From Dactylosporangium sp. AC04546 (GTDB lineage Bacteria; Actinomycetota; Actinomycetes; Mycobacteriales; Micromonosporaceae): a stretch of 64,000 nucleotides of DNA. The notes beneath the pieces are model-generated. The model did not search any database. It was not told the origin of the DNA and was given only the letters and a program-made list of their open reading frames with translations. Location: contig NZ_JAHYSG010000017.1 of NCBI RefSeq assembly GCF_022095675.1, forward strand, positions 62,001 through 126,000. Direction: 5' to 3'. Position 1 is the stretch's first letter. The number at the start of each line of letters is the position of its first letter. Positions 59,351 to 64,000 of this stretch are shown piece by piece. Made by a program: the position numbers and the translations under genes.

Positions 59351-59995
59351 GTGTCTCTCGAAATCCCCGCCGCTGACGAAGTCACCGAGGTCATCCCAGC
59401 TGGCGACCGCGTGTCACCCGTTTTCGTGGATGCCACCGGCCGCCGTGGACGGTGGATACGAATGGCGTTCGGAATTGCCGGTGCAGGGACTCTGGTCTAT
59501 GGCGGTCTGGTTGCCGCAAGTCTCGCCGGCGGCCCGCTGAAACCGCAGCAACTGCTCCCGTTCCCGGAGCTCGTGAACAACATTCCGGTCCTCGTGCCGA
59601 CCCCGGAGCCGGCCGAGCCGGGCACGAACACCACGCCGCCGGCCAACCACCCCGGCACCGCCGCCAAGCGCCTGCCCGGCGCCGCGAAGCCCGGAGCCGC
59701 CGGCACGACCGCGCCGCCCGCCGTACTGCCACAGCCCGGCGTGCCGAGCACCGTCCCGACGACCGCCAACCCGCCCGTCGCCGAGGCGACCACGTCCGCG
59801 CCGCCCGCGCCCGTCCCGACCACGACGCAGCCGCCCCGGCCGAGCCCCGAGCCCACGACCGGGCCGCCGCCGCAGCCGAGCCCGACCCAGACCGAGGGCA
59901 CCGCGCTGCCGGCCGAGACGCAGGGCGCGTCGCCGTCGGCGATCGTCCCGGTCGGCGGCAGCCCGTCGGCGAGCGGAGACGTGAGTCCGGCGTGA
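59351..59995 (+). CDS. Pro/Thr-rich single-pass membrane protein (first gene of the exopolysaccharide operon)
   Basis: 214 residues from a GTG at 59351. An acidic N-terminus (about 1-35), one membrane helix (about 37-60), then a long Pro/Thr/Ala/Ser-rich extracytoplasmic region with no fold. Its stop overlaps the deacetylase/glycosyltransferase start (GTGA), so translation is coupled. Position and layout suggest an accessory protein of the polymer synthase, comparable to the partner of MatB in the Streptomyces mat locus; that link is inference. Confidence 0.7.
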   Translation: MSLEIPAADEVTEVIPAGDRVSPVFVDATGRRGRWIRMAFGIAGAGTLVYGGLVAASLAGGPLKPQQLLPFPELVNNIPVLVPTPEPAEPGTNTTPPANHPGTAAKRLPGAAKPGAAGTTAPPAVLPQPGVPSTVPTTANPPVAEATTSAPPAPVPTTTQPPRPSPEPTTGPPPQPSPTQTEGTALPAETQGASPSAIVPVGGSPSASGDVSPA

Positions 59996-62184
59996 TCCGC
60001 AGTGCCGGTAAGAAGACCCGGGGCAGGCCGCGGATCACCCGGTTCGTCGTCGGAGCGGTCCTGCTCAGCATGCTCGTCGGCGTGCTGCTCGTGGAGGCGT
60101 ACGTCAATGCCGAGTTCCACCCGGACCACACCGGCGGCGGCGGTCAGCGCAAGCTGGTGCCCCGGGAGATCGCCGAGGGTGGCGCCATCATCGACACGCG
60201 GGGTGGCGCGGTCCACACGTACCGCATGCCCGCCAGGACCATCGCGCTCACTTTCGACGACGGCCCCGACCCGACGTGGACCCCGCGGATCGCCGCCGTG
60301 CTGCGCAAGCACCAGGTCAACGCCACCTTCTTCGTGGTCGGCACGCAGGTCACCCGCCACACAGGCATCGTCGCCGAGCTGTCCCTGGCCGGCGACGAGA
60401 TCGGCATCCACAGCTTCACCCACCCCCGGCTCGAGGAGCTGCCGGCGTGGCAGCGCGACCTGGAGTACTCCCAGACCCAGCTCGCCGTCGTGCGCGCCAC
60501 GGGCAAGAAGTCGGCGCTGCTGCGGCTGCCGTACTCGTCGAGCGCCGACGCCATCGACGACGCGAACTGGCCGCTGATCAGCGAGGCCGGCCGGCTCGGC
60601 TACCTGTCGATCATGACCGACGCCGACAGCCGCGACTGGAGCCGGCCCGGCGTCGACGCGATCGTGCGCGGCGCGACGCCGGAGGGCGACGCCGGGTCGA
60701 TCGTCCTCATGCACGACGCCGGCGGTGACCGGGCCCAGACCGTGGCCGCGCTGGACAGGTTCATCCCGCTGATGCGCTCCCGGGGGTACACCTTCAGCAC
60801 CATCTCGGAAGGCCTGGTCAAGGCCCTCGACGGCCAGCCCGTCAGCGCCGAGGCACAGGCGGCGCCCGACGACCGCCGGCGCGCGTTCGCGCTGGTCGCG
60901 GCGGTCCGGGTGGCGGACTGGGTGATGGACACGCTCGGCCTGCTCTTCCTGGTCGTCGGCCTGCTGACGATCGCCCGCACGGTCACCCTGTTCCTGCTGG
61001 CCGGCCGGCACGCGCGGCGGCGCCGGTCGAAGGACTGGGCCTGGGGACCGCCGGTCGACCTGCCCGTCTCGGTGGTCGTGCCGGCCTACAACGAGAAGGA
61101 GGGCATCGAGGCGGCGGTGCGCTCGCTGGCAAGCGGCGACCACCCCGGGGGCATCGAGGTCGTGGTCGTCGACGACGGCTCGACCGACAACACGGCCGCG
61201 CTCGCCGAGGGGCTGCGGCTGCCGAACGTGCGGGTCGTGCGCATCCCCAACGGCGGCAAGCCCAATGCCCTCAACGTCGGCGTCGCGCTGGCCAGGCACG
61301 ACATCATCGTGATGGTCGACGGCGACACGGTCTTCGAGCCCGACGCGGTGCGGCACCTGGTGCAGCCGTTCGCCGACCCGTCCGTCGGCGCCGTGGCCGG
61401 CAACGTCAAGGTCGGCAACCGTGACTCGATCGTGGCCCGGTGGCAGCACATCGAGTACGTCATCGGCTTCAACCTCGATCGCCGGCTCTACGACATCCTG
61501 CGCTGCATGCCGACGATCCCGGGGGCGATCGGCGCGTTCCGCCGGGAGGCGCTGCGGGACATCGGCGGGATCAGCCACGAGACGCTGGCCGAGGACACCG
61601 ATGCCACGATGGCGCTGTGCCGCTCCGGCTGGCGGGTCGTCTACGAGGAGCGGGCCCGCGCGTGGACCGAGGCGCCGAGCACCCTGCGGCAGCTGTGGCT
61701 TCAGCGGTACCGCTGGAGCTACGGCACCATGCAGGCGATGTGGAAGCACCGGCGGTCCCTGGTCGACGGGGGACCGTCGGGGCGCTTCGGCCGGGTCGGG
61801 CTGCCGTTCATCGCCTTCTTCGGCATCGCGCTGCCGCTGCTCGCGCCACTCATCGACATCATGCTCGTTTACGGGCTGTTCTTCTCCGGCTGGATGATCA
61901 CGACCGGCCTGTGGCTGGCGATGCTCGCGATGCAGTTGCTGACCGCTGTCGTCGCGTTCCGGCTGGACAGGGAGCAGCTGCGGCCGCTGTGGGTGCTGCC
62001 GTTGCAGCAGTTCGTGTACCGCCAGTTGATGTACCTCGTCCTCATCCAGTCGCTCGGCACGGCACTCACCGGCGCCCGGCTGCGCTGGCACAAGCTGCAC
62101 CGGGCCGGCTCGGCCGGCGCGTCGGCGAACCTGGCGCCGCCGCCTGCCGTGCCCAGGGGCGTGGCGAAGGTGGGGCGCGAATGA
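59992..62184 (+). CDS. Fused polysaccharide deacetylase and GT2 glycosyltransferase (PNAG-synthase type)
   Basis: 730 residues, GTG at 59992. Order: N-terminal helix (about 17-40); NodB deacetylase (about 75-275) with 'LTFDDGPDPTW' (metal Asp) and 'HSFTHPRL' (metal His pair); membrane helix (about 310-335); GT2 domain (about 355-600) with 'VVVDDGSTDN', 'VMVDGDT', 'LAEDTDA' and 'QRYRWSYG', the processive-synthase motifs; then several membrane helices (about 605-700). This couples synthesis of a beta-1,6- or beta-1,4-linked N-acetylglucosamine polymer with its deacetylation, as in PgaB/PgaC or Streptomyces MatB. The stop overlaps the chitosanase start. Confidence 0.92.
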   Translation: MIRSAGKKTRGRPRITRFVVGAVLLSMLVGVLLVEAYVNAEFHPDHTGGGGQRKLVPREIAEGGAIIDTRGGAVHTYRMPARTIALTFDDGPDPTWTPRIAAVLRKHQVNATFFVVGTQVTRHTGIVAELSLAGDEIGIHSFTHPRLEELPAWQRDLEYSQTQLAVVRATGKKSALLRLPYSSSADAIDDANWPLISEAGRLGYLSIMTDADSRDWSRPGVDAIVRGATPEGDAGSIVLMHDAGGDRAQTVAALDRFIPLMRSRGYTFSTISEGLVKALDGQPVSAEAQAAPDDRRRAFALVAAVRVADWVMDTLGLLFLVVGLLTIARTVTLFLLAGRHARRRRSKDWAWGPPVDLPVSVVVPAYNEKEGIEAAVRSLASGDHPGGIEVVVVDDGSTDNTAALAEGLRLPNVRVVRIPNGGKPNALNVGVALARHDIIVMVDGDTVFEPDAVRHLVQPFADPSVGAVAGNVKVGNRDSIVARWQHIEYVIGFNLDRRLYDILRCMPTIPGAIGAFRREALRDIGGISHETLAEDTDATMALCRSGWRVVYEERARAWTEAPSTLRQLWLQRYRWSYGTMQAMWKHRRSLVDGGPSGRFGRVGLPFIAFFGIALPLLAPLIDIMLVYGLFFSGWMITTGLWLAMLAMQLLTAVVAFRLDREQLRPLWVLPLQQFVYRQLMYLVLIQSLGTALTGARLRWHKLHRAGSAGASANLAPPPAVPRGVAKVGRE

Positions 62185-63107
62185 TGACCAGGCGCCGCGC
62201 GCTCGGGCTCTCGATCTTCGCCGTGGTGTCGCTGGCCATGGCCGGCCTGGCGGCGAACCAGCCTGACGCGCCGTCGCCGTCGGTCAGGTCCGCCCAGGCC
62301 CGCGGCGAGACGCCCGCCGCGTCTCCGCCCGCCGCGTCTCCGTCCGCCGTGGCTTTGCCCGCCGCGCCGCGGCAGTCGGTGCGGGTGCCCGCCGGGCCGC
62401 GGATCCGCGGCGACCTCTCCGACCCGCAGAAGAAGGACATCGCCATGCGGCTCGTGTCCAGCGCGGAGAACTCGACGCTGGAGTGGACCACGCAGTACGC
62501 ATACATCGAGGACATCGGCGACGGGCGGGGCTACACCGGCGGGATCGTGGGCTTCTGCAGCGGTACCGGAGACATGAAGGCCGTCGTCGAACGCTATTCG
62601 GCAGCCGTACCGCGCAGCCGGCTCGCCGCCTACCTGCCCGCACTCCGCCGGGTCAACGGCAGCGACTCCCACGCCGGCCTGGACCCGGGCTTCGCCGGGG
62701 AGTGGCGGGCGGCCGCGGCCGATCCGGCATTCCGGGCCGCGCAGGACGCCGAGCGGGACCGGATGTACTTCGGGCCGGCCCTGTCGCAGGCCAAGCAGGA
62801 CGGCCTGCGCATGCTCGGCCAGTTCGTCTACTTCGACGCGATCGTGATGCACGGCGCGAACGCCCTGGTGAAGCTGCGTCGCACGGCCGCCGAGACGGCG
62901 CCGCCGCCGGCCCGGGGCGGCGACGAGGCGGCCTACCTGGAGGCGTTCCTCACCGCCCGCCTCGCGCTCATGGAGGCGGAGGAGGCGCACGAGGACGTCA
63001 GCCGGATCGAGGACGCCCAGCGGGTGTTCCTCCGCGAGCGCAACTTCGACCTCGACCCGCCCCTGCGCTGGAAGGTCTACGGCGACGCGTACGAGATCGG
63101 AGCCTGA
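62181..63107 (+). CDS. csn: Secreted chitosanase, glycoside hydrolase family 46
   Basis: 308 residues, ATG overlapping the synthase stop. N-terminal membrane/signal segment (about 8-25, no clear cleavage motif), Ala/Pro/Ser linker (about 28-75), then a GH46 domain. 'LVSSAENSTLEW' holds the acid Glu96 and 'YIEDIGDGRGYTGG' the base Asp114, 18 residues apart as Glu22/Asp40 are in Streptomyces N174 chitosanase. It cleaves beta-1,4-glucosamine polymers. Being in an operon with a synthase/deacetylase suggests that it trims the polymer made by that enzyme. Confidence 0.95.
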   Translation: MMTRRRALGLSIFAVVSLAMAGLAANQPDAPSPSVRSAQARGETPAASPPAASPSAVALPAAPRQSVRVPAGPRIRGDLSDPQKKDIAMRLVSSAENSTLEWTTQYAYIEDIGDGRGYTGGIVGFCSGTGDMKAVVERYSAAVPRSRLAAYLPALRRVNGSDSHAGLDPGFAGEWRAAAADPAFRAAQDAERDRMYFGPALSQAKQDGLRMLGQFVYFDAIVMHGANALVKLRRTAAETAPPPARGGDEAAYLEAFLTARLALMEAEEAHEDVSRIEDAQRVFLRERNFDLDPPLRWKVYGDAYEIGA

Positions 63108-63120
63108 GTAGGCTTGTGAT

Positions 63121-64000
63121 GTGAAAGTGCTAGCGGCGATGTCCGGCGGGGTCGACTCGGCGGTCGCGGCGGCCCGGGCGGCGGCGGCCGGGCACGACGT
63201 GACCGGCGTGCACCTGGCGCTGGCCCGCAATCCTCAGACGTACCGTACGGGCGCCCGCGGCTGCTGCACGCTGGAGGACGCCCGGGACGCGCGCCGGGCC
63301 GCGGACGTGATCGGGATCCCGTTCTACGTCTGGGACATGGCGGAGCAGTTCCACGAGGACGTCGTGGACGACTTCGTGGCCGAGTACGCGGCCGGTCGCA
63401 CGCCGAACCCGTGCCTGCGGTGCAACGAGAAGATCAAGTTCGCGGCCGTGCTGGATCGGGCGGTGGCGCTCGGTTTCGACGCCGTCGTGACCGGGCATCA
63501 TGCCCGGCTCGGCGCTGACGGGCTGCTGCGGCGGAGCGTGGATCTGGGCAAGGACCAGTCGTACGTGCTGGCCGTGCTCACCGCTGCGCAGCTCTCGCGG
63601 GCGGTGTTCCCCCTCGGCACGTCCACGAAGGCCGCTGTCCGCGGCGAGGCCGCTTCGCGTGGGCTGGCCGTTGCCGACAAACCGGACAGTCATGACATTT
63701 GCTTTATTTCTGACGGCGACACCCGGCGGTTCCTGTCCGATCGACTGGGGTCCTCGCCGGGTGACATCGTCGACGCCGTGAGCGGTGACGTCATCGGGCA
63801 GCACTCCGGTGCCTACGCCTACACCGTCGGGCAGCGCCGGGGGCTGGACCTGCGGGTGTCGGCGCCGGACCGGAACCCGAGGTACGTCCTGTCCATCACC
63901 CCGCTGACGAACACCGTCACGGTCGGGCCGGCCGCCATGCTGGACGTGTCCACAGTGGTCGGTGAGCGTCCGGTGTGGATGGTGCCGTCGACCACCGTGT
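63121..64000 (+). CDS. mnmA: tRNA 2-thiouridine synthase (MnmA), 3' end beyond window
   Basis: 293 codons seen from the GTG at 63121. PP-loop ATPase '[13 protein letters not shown]' near the N-terminus, catalytic Cys98 in '[11 protein letters not shown]' and Cys194 in '[12 protein letters not shown]', then the start of the beta-barrel domain ('[11 protein letters not shown]'). It thiolates U34 of tRNA Lys, Glu and Gln with sulfur from IscS, encoded about 4 kb upstream. The codons around Cys194 (63697-63714) are unusually AT-rich for this genome. Confidence 0.95.
   Translation, partial: MKVLAAMSGGVDSAVAAARAAAAGHDVTGVHLALARNPQTYRTGARGCCTLEDARDARRAADVIGIPFYVWDMAEQFHEDVVDDFVAEYAAGRTPNPCLRCNEKIKFAAVLDRAVALGFDAVVTGHHARLGADGLLRRSVDLGKDQSYVLAVLTAAQLSRAVFPLGTSTKAAVRGEAASRGLAVADKPDSHDICFISDGDTRRFLSDRLGSSPGDIVDAVSGDVIGQHSGAYAYTVGQRRGLDLRVSAPDRNPRYVLSITPLTNTVTVGPAAMLDVSTVVGERPVWMVPSTTV

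Noticed and set aside
59497..62100. 867-residue minus-strand open frame
   Set aside because: Antisense shadow of the well-supported deacetylase/GT2 gene.

Overview
The window is about 72-75% GC-rich DNA with GTG/TTG starts, 4-base ATGA/GTGA gene overlaps and strong third-position GC, typical of a filamentous actinomycete. The gene set points to Micromonosporaceae or a close relative: Scy/FilP-type coiled coils, a crotonyl-CoA carboxylase/reductase, a 180 kDa-class glutamate dehydrogenase, and etfBA near iscS and mnmA. The family assignment is inference; no rRNA or tRNA gene was seen. Both ends cut genes: a beta-helix protein at the left, mnmA at the right.

Region by region. 1-4.1 kb: a truncated membrane-anchored beta-helix protein, then two paralogous DivIVA/Scy-like coiled-coil genes. 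4.3-8.5 kb: acyl-CoA metabolism (ccr, methylmalonyl/ethylmalonyl-CoA epimerase, acetyl-CoA acetyltransferase, meaB). 8.6-22.8 kb: two related FtsX-type ABC operons with three ~1000-residue permeases and three ATPases, separated by an Asp23/Gls24 gene and icmA, an isobutyryl-CoA mutase large subunit. 22.8-30.6 kb: a cysteine-less thioredoxin-TPR protein, an unusual ureohydrolase, a 25-bp degenerate tandem array and the large NAD-glutamate dehydrogenase. 30.7-38.5 kb: a lipoprotein PBP, a NagZ-like GH3 enzyme divergent from a ROK regulator, and an ABC exporter pair plus a lone ATPase. 38.6-46.4 kb: a crotonase, a tandem pair of membrane-anchored Hsp70-like proteins, an IlvG-like ThDP enzyme and a phosphonatase-like HAD. 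46.5-53.5 kb: a TnpB-like remnant and membrane-lipid genes (double PAP2, DUF1206, lipid kinase, PLDc_N, DUF202 pair, orphan FtsX permease). 53.5-54.7 kb: gene-free and repeat-rich. 54.7-64 kb: etfBA, an ECF sigma/anti-sigma pair, iscS, an exopolysaccharide operon and mnmA.

How genes work together. Ccr, epimerase, thiolase, MeaB, IcmA, crotonase and EtfBA all handle C4/C5 acyl-CoA, and a shared GTTCAG motif lies upstream of ccr, mce/thiolase and icmA. The operon at 59.3-63.1 kb joins a Pro-rich membrane protein, a fused polysaccharide deacetylase/GT2 synthase (MatB/PNAG type) and a GH46 chitosanase; it looks like a system that makes and trims a partly deacetylated glucosamine polymer, placed between iscS and mnmA.

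Most unusual signals: a three-part higher-order repeat array at 53708-54256; two copies of a 71-bp palindromic element (14013, 38563) and a differently sequenced 72-bp palindrome of the same geometry (53631); ABC ATPases with altered signature motifs and an AbrB-like C-terminal hairpin domain; and the Hsp70-like tandem pair.
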